From Acidobacteriota bacterium (GTDB taxonomy: Bacteria > Actinomycetota > Acidimicrobiia > Spongiisociales > UBA5794): a DNA stretch of 5,189 nucleotides. Numbering within the stretch: position 1 is the first letter of the stretch; every line of letters starts with the position of its first letter. Location: contig SMXV01000103.1 of NCBI GenBank assembly GCA_004356175.1, positions 1 to 5,189 of the forward strand. The letters are read 5' to 3'. Of this stretch, positions 1-4,765 are shown one piece after another. A program made the position numbers and the translations under genes. Below the pieces are notes generated by a model. It ran no database searches. It had not been told where the DNA came from and worked only from the letters and a program-made list of their open reading frames with translations.

Positions 1-153
1 GGCGCAAGTGAGCTCGTTTCAATTGACGGTCGAGGCATGGTGCAGATCCCTCATGACATGTTGGAGCAGGCTGGAATCGCGGAACACGCCAGGGCGAAAG
101 TGGTATCTGACGGAGTGTTGCTGGAACGAGAGGACGTCGTTGATGAGTCTTGA
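1..153 (+). CDS. C-terminal tail of upstream gene, AbrB-like (probably ABC ATPase)
   Basis: This is the last 50 codons of a gene that begins before the window, read in frame 1 and ending at TGA 151-153. The visible residues include VSIDGRGMVQIPHDMLEQAG followed by a short strand-rich stretch ending VLLERED. The pattern D-x-x-G-R-x-x-x-(I/L)-P, then a helix and a short beta strand, resembles a SpoVT/AbrB-like swapped-hairpin fold. In actinobacteria such a tail is often found at the C-terminus of MacB/LolD-type ABC ATPases encoded next to a second ATPase and FtsX-like permeases. The next gene is an ABC ATPase and overlaps this one by 11 bp, which fits a translationally coupled operon. The tail is what is seen. 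The identity of the missing N-terminal part is inferred, and a stand-alone AbrB-type regulator is a less likely alternative. Confidence 0.7.
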   Translation, partial: GASELVSIDGRGMVQIPHDMLEQAGIAEHARAKVVSDGVLLEREDVVDES

Positions 154-847
154 GCTGCGTGGTGCGACGAAACGTTATCCCAACGGTGCGGTCGGAGCAG
201 TTGACGTGGACCTCTCTGTTCCACACGGCACGTTTGCAGCACTTTACGGACCATCGGGATCGGGCAAGACAAGCCAACTTCACATGCTTGGATTACTTCA
301 GCGCCCCGACACCGGGGAGATATGGATCGATGGTGATCGCGTGGACGGACTCTCTGAGAGGGCTGCGGCACATCTGAGACGATCGAAGATCGGATTCGTG
401 TTCCAGTCTGCAATGCTTCTGCGTCTTCTCTCTGCCAGGGAGAATGTGGACGTGTCGCTTCGTTTGGCAGGGGGGCGGGGATCCGTTGCCCGTGCAAAGG
501 TTGAACAAGCGCTTGGCCGTGTCGGTATGGCCGATCGCATGGACCATCGTCCCGATGAGATGTCCGGTGGAGAGCAGCAGCGGGTCGCCATTGCGCGCGC
601 ACTGGTGCACGATCCCCAGTATCTGTTGGCTGACGAACCGACAGGGGAGTTGGACACTGCAACAGGTGCCGCAATCCTGTCGATCCTCAAGGACGTTGCC
701 CACAGCGGAACGACTGTCGTGATGGCGACACACGACCCCGCGTCCATTGACTATGTCGACGTCGCATACTTCGTCGAGTCCGGTCATCTCCAGGAACCGA
801 ACCGAACCGATCTCGTAGCTTGGCTCACCGAAGGCATCGCGTTTTAG
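143..847 (+). CDS. ABC transporter ATP-binding protein (MacB/LolD/FtsE-type)
   Basis: A 234-residue nucleotide-binding subunit of an ABC transporter, expected to work at the cytoplasmic face with FtsX/MacB-like permeases that are not in the window. All the usual motifs are present: Walker A GPSGSGKT (residues 36-43), Q-loop VFQ (Q88), signature MSGGEQQR (140-147), Walker B YLLADEP (160-166; catalytic E165), D-loop GELD (168-171) and switch histidine in ATHD (H197). The length fits the family. The common KSTLL after Walker A is KTSQL here, and the D-loop has E where N is usual; both are mild departures. The start at ATG 143 is preferred over upstream starts because homology begins there (MSLELRGATKRYPNG) and GAGAGGA lies at 128-134. 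It overlaps the previous stop by 11 bp, suggesting coupling. The exported substrate cannot be told from the sequence. Confidence 0.93.
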   Translation: MSLELRGATKRYPNGAVGAVDVDLSVPHGTFAALYGPSGSGKTSQLHMLGLLQRPDTGEIWIDGDRVDGLSERAAAHLRRSKIGFVFQSAMLLRLLSARENVDVSLRLAGGRGSVARAKVEQALGRVGMADRMDHRPDEMSGGEQQRVAIARALVHDPQYLLADEPTGELDTATGAAILSILKDVAHSGTTVVMATHDPASIDYVDVAYFVESGHLQEPNRTDLVAWLTEGIAF

Positions 848-896
848 TCCCACGAATCCCCTTCTGTGGGCTGTGGAGCCGCCATATCGGTTCGGG

Positions 897-902
897 TACC
901 CT
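897..902 (+). promoter_or_regulatory. Possible -10 element upstream of ygfZ
   Basis: TACCCT fits the TANNNT -10 consensus and lies 35 bp before the GTG start at 938, in the only gap between the ABC gene and ygfZ. No convincing -35 is seen 16-18 bp upstream. The site sits inside the GGGTACCC palindrome. This is a weak prediction. Confidence 0.25.
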
Positions 903-937
903 GGGTTGCGGGACGGCGCGTGTAGCGGGGTGTTTCT

Positions 938-1777
938 GTGTCGTACCATTGCCGGATGGGATCTCTTACCGCGACGGCGATACAGCGAGACATTGTGATC
1001 GTTGGCGGCGCTGACGCTGCTCAATACCTGCAAACTCAGCTCACACAGGACGTCGACTCTCTTCAGGCAGGCCAGTCGACGTGGTCCTTCCTGCTCGCCC
1101 CGAAAAGTGGAATTGAGTTCATGCTCAGAGTCACGAGGAGTCAAACCGGTGACTTCATTCTTGACGTCGAAACGTCATATGGTGCGGCGCTGAGAAGCCG
1201 TCTTGACGGACTCCTCTTTCGGCTGGATGTGTTGTTCGAGGAGAATCATTGGCCAGGGGTGGCCCTGCGAGGCCCGGGCGCGGTTGCCTTTGAGTCTGAT
1301 GCACCCGTCGTGGCGACCCTTCCCTGGCAGGAGCACGAAGCGGTTGATCTTGTAGGCCCGAACGTATCACTTCCCGATGGAGTTGCAACGGGTGACGCAG
1401 AACTAGTCGAACAAGTACGACTTGACGCGGGTTGGCCAGCAATGGGTACCGAGATTCACGAGGACGTAACACCCTCGATGACAGGACTTGTTGACAAGCT
1501 CGTTGCGTTCGACAAGGGCTGCTACACCGGTCAAGAATTTGTAGCGCGGGTATATTTCCGCGGAGCGAAACCACCGAGACGTCTTGTGCAACTCATCTCG
1601 CCGAATGATGAGGCGCTCGATGCGGACTGTGACATTCGGATCGAGGGGAATGCTGTTGGCATTGTCACATCTGCGGCAGGGTCGATGGGTCTGGGGTATC
1701 TGAAGCGGTCTGTTGAGACTCCGGGCGAAGTGTTCGTGAACGGTGTATTGGCTGAAGTGTTTGACGTCAGTGATTGA
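938..1777 (+). CDS. ygfZ: YgfZ/GcvT-like folate-binding protein
   Basis: A 279-residue protein of the YgfZ family (GcvT fold), whose members bind tetrahydrofolate and support assembly or repair of certain iron-sulfur enzymes in the cytoplasm. The family signature K-G-C-Y-x-G-Q-E is seen as KGCYTGQE (residues 193-200, with the conserved Cys at 197). The N-terminal VGGADAAQYLQTQLTQDV and the RLDAGWPAMGTEI segment (161-173) are also typical. The C-terminal barrel domain is present up to FDVSD. The start is uncertain: GTG 938 has a G-rich AGCGGGG at 924-930, while ATG 956 (six codons in) has no evident ribosome-binding site. The homologous part begins after both. The gene ends tail-to-tail with the VOC gene, overlapping it by 11 bp (1767-1777), so no terminator separates them. 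Confidence 0.9.
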   Translation: MSYHCRMGSLTATAIQRDIVIVGGADAAQYLQTQLTQDVDSLQAGQSTWSFLLAPKSGIEFMLRVTRSQTGDFILDVETSYGAALRSRLDGLLFRLDVLFEENHWPGVALRGPGAVAFESDAPVVATLPWQEHEAVDLVGPNVSLPDGVATGDAELVEQVRLDAGWPAMGTEIHEDVTPSMTGLVDKLVAFDKGCYTGQEFVARVYFRGAKPPRRLVQLISPNDEALDADCDIRIEGNAVGIVTSAAGSMGLGYLKRSVETPGEVFVNGVLAEVFDVSD

Positions 1778-2123
1778 CGATGCAGAACTCGTTGCCCTCT
1801 GGGTCTGTCATCACGGTCCACCCAACTCCACCCGTGTCGTAGCGCTTCAATCGAGCACCCCCGAGCTTCTCAATCTTGGCGATTATGGCGTCAGGATCAG
1901 GGTGCCGCAGATCTAGGTGAAGGCGGTTCTTCGTGGTTTTGTCCTCGGGAACCTTCTGGAATGCCAGGCCGATATGGTTGCCCGGCATCTTGGTGCTAAA
2001 GACGTATCCGGGAAAACGAGTGGCGACCTCCACGTCCACAATCTCTCCCCAGAAAGCCATGAGCGCTTCTGGGTCGTGGCAGTCAATCATGATGGCGCTG
2101 ACGCGCGCGTACTCACTGGTCAT
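1767..2123 (-). CDS. VOC family / glyoxalase-like protein (Glyoxalase_6 type)
   Basis: A 118-residue single-domain member of the vicinal-oxygen-chelate superfamily. The N-terminal half has the DPEALMAFWGEIVDVEV helix typical of Glyoxalase_6-like proteins. The second half carries KNRLHLDLRHPDPD (H69) and the terminal DPEGNEFCIV (E112), positions that often serve as metal ligands in this fold. No substrate can be assigned; small actinobacterial proteins of this kind are mostly uncharacterised. The start is fixed by a strong ribosome-binding site: GGAGG six bases before the ATG, itself inside the last codons of dcd. The dcd TAA and this ATG overlap as TAATG, a classic translational-coupling arrangement, so the gene is probably expressed together with dcd. 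Its 3' end overlaps the convergent ygfZ by 11 bp. Confidence 0.9.
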   Translation of the reverse strand: MTSEYARVSAIMIDCHDPEALMAFWGEIVDVEVATRFPGYVFSTKMPGNHIGLAFQKVPEDKTTKNRLHLDLRHPDPDAIIAKIEKLGGARLKRYDTGGVGWTVMTDPEGNEFCIVNH

Positions 2124-2692
2124 TAAGAACCTCCAAAGTCTTGATGCATCTGGGACGGTGTTGGACCCGCTTGACCCTGATACTTCGAACCAAGTTCTGG
2201 CGAGCCATATGGGAACTCGGCGGGTGTGGTCATCTGATAGAAACTGATCTGCCCGATCTTCATGTTGGGATAGATTGCGATCGGCAGGTTGGCGACGTTG
2301 GAGAGTTCAAGCGTGACCTGCCCAGAGAAGCCCGGGTCTATGAATCCGGCGGTTGAGTGAATGAGCAATCCGAGACGGCCAAGGCTCGATTTTCCCTCCA
2401 GGCGGGCCACGACGTCGTCAGACAGGGTGATGGTTTCCGCTGTCGAGCCGAGCACGAACTCCCCCGGATGCAACATGAATGGAGTTGTTTCGTCGGCTTC
2501 GACGCCGACCGTGAGCTGGTCCTGGGGTGCCTTCGGGTCGATGAACGCATAGCGATGGTTCTCGAAGACCCTGAAATGGGGACCGCAACGCAGGTCGATA
2601 CTTGAGGGCTGCACCATCGCTTCGTCATACGGGTCAATGGAGATCCTGCCCTCGGCGATTGCCTCTTTGATGCTTCGGTCCGAAAAAATCAT
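2123..2692 (-). CDS. dcd: dCTP deaminase, probably dUMP-forming bifunctional type
   Basis: A 189-residue cytoplasmic nucleotide-metabolism enzyme that deaminates dCTP. The sequence is close to the actinobacterial bifunctional form (dCTP deaminase plus dUTPase, EC 3.5.4.30), which yields dUMP for thymidylate synthesis. It has QPSSIDLR (28-35), LHPGEFVLGST (74-84), EGKSSLGRLGLL (99-110), HSTAGFIDPGFSG (112-124), TLELSN with the expected catalytic Glu129, KIGQ (Q148), PYGS (161-164) and SKYQGQ (169-174). The HSTAGF loop, with Ala115, is the version I know from the Mycobacterium enzyme; the monofunctional E. coli enzyme has a different loop. Length matches the family (about 190). The start MIFSDRSI is standard. 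No clear Shine-Dalgarno precedes it, and a TAGTGT box lies seven bases before the ATG. The gene follows the rhodanese by 16 bp and overlaps the VOC gene by 1 nt. Bifunctionality is inferred. Confidence 0.96.
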   Translation of the reverse strand: MIFSDRSIKEAIAEGRISIDPYDEAMVQPSSIDLRCGPHFRVFENHRYAFIDPKAPQDQLTVGVEADETTPFMLHPGEFVLGSTAETITLSDDVVARLEGKSSLGRLGLLIHSTAGFIDPGFSGQVTLELSNVANLPIAIYPNMKIGQISFYQMTTPAEFPYGSPELGSKYQGQAGPTPSQMHQDFGGS

Positions 2693-2699
2693 CGACTCG

Positions 2700-2705
2700 A
2701 CACTA
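2700..2705 (-). promoter_or_regulatory. Possible -10 box for a leaderless dcd transcript
   Basis: On the minus strand TAGTGT fits TANNNT and ends exactly seven bases before the dcd ATG (2692). Transcription would therefore start at or next to the A of the start codon. Leaderless mRNAs with this geometry are common in actinobacteria, and dcd lacks a good ribosome-binding site. No convincing -35 is visible. The box lies just past the rhodanese TAG stop. Confidence 0.35.
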
Positions 2706-2708
2706 CCA

Positions 2709-3044
2709 CTAGGGAAGAACCATGGGGAGACCAGACTCCTGCCAGCTCTCTATGCCTCCGCGCAGATCACTCACGTTGGTGAACCCAAGGCGCTTGAATG
2801 TTCCCATGGCCTGACCAGACCGGTTCCCGCTGTGTCAGAAGACAACGTAGTGGGCGTCCTTGTCGAGCTCGCCAAGGTCGCCATTGAAGGTCGGCCCATG
2901 AAAGTCGATGTTGATCGATCCCTCGATTGTTCCTGACTGGTACTCCTTGGGTGTTCGAATGTCGAGTACGACAGTTCCGGATTGCGCTGCTATTCGAGCT
3001 GCCATCTGTGCGTCGACCTCTCGGTGGATTCGGGATTTGAACAT
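2709..3044 (-). CDS. Single-domain rhodanese with in-frame TGA at the catalytic Cys; candidate selenoprotein
   Basis: If the TGA at 2837-2835 is read as selenocysteine, this encodes a 111-residue single-domain rhodanese, a family that carries sulfane sulfur as a persulfide on the active-site residue. Residues 1-24 form an N-terminal helix. VVLDIRTPKEYQSGTIEGSINID (26-47 region) is the usual first rhodanese motif. Then YVVF leads to codon 70 (TGA) and H-S-G-N-R (71-75), which together form the six-residue active loop C-x-x-x-x-R with TGA in place of Cys. The remainder, RLGFTNVSDLRGGI then SWQESGLPMV, is a complete, undegraded rhodanese C-terminus ending in TAG at 2711-2709. There is no frameshift and no other stop. 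ATG 3044 has a modest GGAAG nine bases upstream. A SECIS-like hairpin follows the TGA. Conventional callers would stop at 2835 (69 residues, no active site) or call a pseudogene. A nonsense mutation or base-call error is the alternative. Confidence 0.75.
2796..2837 (-). promoter_or_regulatory. Candidate bacterial SECIS element (UGA plus stem-loop)
   Basis: On the minus strand, 13 nt separate the TGA (2837-2835) from a stem of GGUC (2821-2818) paired with GGCC (2811-2808): three Watson-Crick pairs and one U-G. They enclose the six-base loop UGGUCA (2817-2812). Two further C-G pairs (2823-2822 with 2805-2804) are possible across a two-base bulge, and GAA/UUC (2826-2824 with 2798-2796) beyond that. 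The loop begins 18 nt after the UGA and has G at its second position, which fits the bacterial SECIS consensus as I know it. The loop core GGUC falls at the same distance from UGA as in E. coli fdhF, by my recollection of that sequence. The stem is short and the fdhF bulged U is absent. Confidence 0.55.
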
Positions 3045-3074
3045 GCTGCCAAACTTCCGTGAACGGGTAGGGGT

Positions 3075-3080
3075 TAAAGT
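3075..3080 (+). promoter_or_regulatory. Candidate -10 element for the MBL-rhodanese gene, overlapping a minus-strand -10
   Basis: TAAAGT (+) fits TANNNT and would start transcription near 3087, giving a leader of about 26 nt containing the GGAGG at 3101-3105. Shifted by one base on the other strand (3081-3076), TACTTT also fits TANNNT and would serve the divergent rhodanese with a start near 3069. Neither has a clear -35. This suggests a compact bidirectional promoter. Confidence 0.4.
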
Positions 3081-3095
3081 ACACCGATGGTGTAC
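3079..3095. promoter_or_regulatory. Probable operator: perfect 7-3-7 inverted repeat between divergent rhodanese genes
   Basis: GTACACC (3079-3085), spacer GAT (3086-3088), GGTGTAC (3089-3095) is a perfect palindrome lying in the 68-bp gap between the starts at 3044 (-) and 3113 (+). It overlaps the end of the candidate -10 and start site of the + gene and lies just upstream of the candidate -10 of the - gene, so one bound dimer could repress both. The regulator is not encoded in this window and I do not recognise the operator as that of a known family. Confidence 0.6.
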
Positions 3096-3112
3096 CAAGC
3101 GGAGGTGTCACC

Positions 3113-4480
3113 GTGGTCATCCTCGACATTTCTACAGCAGATGTATCTGCGTTTGTTCACCAAATTCCTACCAGAAGTCTTTCTGATCAGTCCTACATCG
3201 TTGTTGTTGGGAATGAGGCTGTTGCGATCGACATCCAGCGTGACCTTGATCGGTTCGAAGGTGTACTCGCCGAGGTGGATGTCCCGCTGGTCGCGGTCTT
3301 CGAGACCCATATCCACAACGACTATGTCAGCGGAGGAAGACGGTTTGCGGACCTGCACGACGCAGCCTATGTCCTGCCAGCCAACTCGGACGCGCAGTAC
3401 AGGCACGATCGCATTGCTGACGGCGAGACCATCGAGGTTGGGGGATGGGTCGTGCGCGCCATGCACACACCCGGTCACACGTTCAACCACATGTCGTACG
3501 TGCTTGAGTCTCCCGATGGGTCCGTTGCGATCTTCTCTGGTGGTTCGATGCTCGTCGGCGCCGTTGGCAGATCGGACCTCTCTGGTCCAGACCACACCAA
3601 GGAGCTTCTGGCAAGCCAGTTCGCATCTGTCAACCGGATTGCGAATGAGCTTCCCGATCCGTCGCTTGTCGCACCTACCCATGGCGCCGGATCGTTCTGT
3701 GCATCCGGGGGATCGGCGGACTCCACGAGCACGATTTCTCAGGAGAAGTTGCGCAACCCCGCGCTGCTCGCGCCGTCGGTCGAGGTGTTCTCGATGGCAC
3801 AGTCAATGTCGATGAAGATGTATCCGTCGTACTACCGCCATATGGCTCCCGCGAACCTCGACACGATTGATGACCCTCCGACCGCAGATCTTTCCGTGCT
3901 CACCAGCGTCGAGGATGTCGAAGATGCGACGATTGTGGATATTCGCCCTTTCGCGGAATACGCTTCGGGGCACATTCCGGGTTCGCTTTCGTTTGAGGTG
4001 TCGAACGATGCTGCTGTCTACATTGGCTGGACACTTGAGTGGGACTCGTCGCTTGTTCTTGTCGGCAGCGTCGAACACACCGAGACCATACGGACACACC
4101 TTGTCCGTATCGGGTGGGACAACGTTGTCGGACGCATCAGGCCTGAAGATGTTGCACGATTCGCCAGTGGTGGATTGGCGACGATTCGAACGATCGATTT
4201 TCGCGAACTGTCTGACATGATGCCACTTCCGGTGTTGGACGTCAGAGACCCTCTCGAATATGAGTCCGGAGTTGTTCCGGGCGCGGACCTCGTTCACCTA
4301 TCTGGCGTTGCTGCGCGACCTGAGCTCTTCGCCGATGACGGACCGGTTGTTGTCCATTGTGCCAGTGGGTACAGAGCGTCGATCGCAGCGAGTTTCATCG
4401 CAGCGGCTGGCGGTTCGCCCATTGTCGTGGTGGACAGCATTGCAAATTTCGAAGGAACCATGGCGAAACCCGCCGTGTGA
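3113..4480 (+). CDS. Metallo-beta-lactamase / pseudo-rhodanese / rhodanese fusion, CstB-like persulfide dioxygenase-sulfurtransferase
   Basis: A 455-residue cytoplasmic protein with three domains. Residues 1-245 are a metallo-beta-lactamase domain of the persulfide-dioxygenase type, with THIHND (65-70; ligands H66, H68, D70), TPGHTFNH (119-126; H122) and PTHGAGSFC (188-196; H190). Residues about 262-350 are a rhodanese domain (VDIRPFAEYASGHIPGS) with no Cys in the active loop, so a pseudo-rhodanese. Residues about 361-450 are a second rhodanese with active loop CASGYR (Cys416). This order and length match CstB of Staphylococcus aureus, which oxidises low-molecular-weight persulfides to thiosulfate. 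One point is odd: the metal-bridging Asp of the usual T-G-D motif is Gly here (FSGGSML, residue 144). Start GTG 3113 has GGAGG seven bases upstream. The gene is divergent from the small rhodanese, with a shared palindrome between, and is followed after 19 bp by DUF2277. Dioxygenase activity is inferred from family. Confidence 0.9.
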   Translation: MVILDISTADVSAFVHQIPTRSLSDQSYIVVVGNEAVAIDIQRDLDRFEGVLAEVDVPLVAVFETHIHNDYVSGGRRFADLHDAAYVLPANSDAQYRHDRIADGETIEVGGWVVRAMHTPGHTFNHMSYVLESPDGSVAIFSGGSMLVGAVGRSDLSGPDHTKELLASQFASVNRIANELPDPSLVAPTHGAGSFCASGGSADSTSTISQEKLRNPALLAPSVEVFSMAQSMSMKMYPSYYRHMAPANLDTIDDPPTADLSVLTSVEDVEDATIVDIRPFAEYASGHIPGSLSFEVSNDAAVYIGWTLEWDSSLVLVGSVEHTETIRTHLVRIGWDNVVGRIRPEDVARFASGGLATIRTIDFRELSDMMPLPVLDVRDPLEYESGVVPGADLVHLSGVAARPELFADDGPVVVHCASGYRASIAASFIAAAGGSPIVVVDSIANFEGTMAKPAV

Positions 4481-4499
4481 AACAAGGAGCGGCGTCGAT

Positions 4500-4700
4500 A
4501 TGTGCAGATCCATCCATCGACTCAGAGACGGCAGCGTCATTGACGATCGTGACGCCATGGTCGAGGCAGCGCGCCAGTACGTACGCAAGGTTTCAGGGTT
4601 CTCGAAACCGGCAAGCCACAACCAGGCGACCTTCGACCGTGCAGTCAACGACATTGCCGCCGCAACCGAGCGTCTGATGGACACCCTCATCGTCCGGTAG
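4500..4700 (+). CDS. DUF2277 family small protein
   Basis: A 66-residue soluble protein of the uncharacterised DUF2277 family. The features I recognise are the N-terminal MCRSIHRLRD, the central QYVRKVSGFSKPASHN (residues 27-41) and the helical tail FDRAVNDIAAATERLMDTL (45-63). The family is short throughout, so this is full length. The conserved Cys at position 2 may be functional, but no role is known. The start is fixed by AAGGAG at 4484-4489, ten bases before the ATG, and by the family's usual MCRSI beginning; longer upstream reading in the same frame runs through the MBL-rhodanese gene and is not real. It lies 19 bp behind that gene in the same direction, so it is probably cotranscribed with it and under the same control. 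Confidence 0.92.
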   Translation: MCRSIHRLRDGSVIDDRDAMVEAARQYVRKVSGFSKPASHNQATFDRAVNDIAAATERLMDTLIVR

Positions 4701-4715
4701 GTGCTGCGCGGAAGC

Positions 4716-4765
4716 CCGACGACGATGCGAGAATTCGGTTGACTTCCGTCTCTGCGCTTCGTCGG
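4716..4765 (+). terminator. Imperfect long hairpin after DUF2277, possible terminator
   Basis: Fifteen bases past the DUF2277 stop, CCGACGA (4716-4722) pairs with TCGTCGG (4759-4765). Inside it GCGAGA (4727-4732) pairs with TCTC-t-GC (4749-4755, one bulged T), and CGG (4736-4738) pairs with CCG (4746-4748) around a seven-base loop. There is no T-run after it, so it is not a canonical intrinsic terminator. Actinobacterial terminators often lack the T-run, and position favours this role. A structured small RNA is an alternative. Confidence 0.35.

Noticed and set aside
8..142. An N-terminal extension of the ABC ATPase from position 8
   Set aside because: The extension is a shadow frame of the upstream AbrB-like tail. 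The ribosome-binding site and homology point to ATG 143.
849..870. CCCAC...GTGGG inverted repeat after the ABC gene as a terminator
   Set aside because: The stem has only 5 bp, the loop has 12 nt, and there is no T-run.
2709..3044. A frameshift as the cause of the rhodanese interruption
   Set aside because: YVVF and HSGNRSGQ are in the same frame on either side of the TGA with exactly one codon between, matching the Cys position. No insertion or deletion is needed.
3042..3098. TTG at 3098 as the rhodanese start
   Set aside because: It would place the start codon and leader across the palindrome and candidate promoter, and adds residues without family support. ATG 3044 fits the domain start.
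2767..3129. A 120-codon minus-strand frame over the rhodanese region
   Set aside because: Its translation is Arg/Pro-rich with no family resemblance. The rhodanese motifs before and after the TGA lie in one different frame, so this is a shadow.
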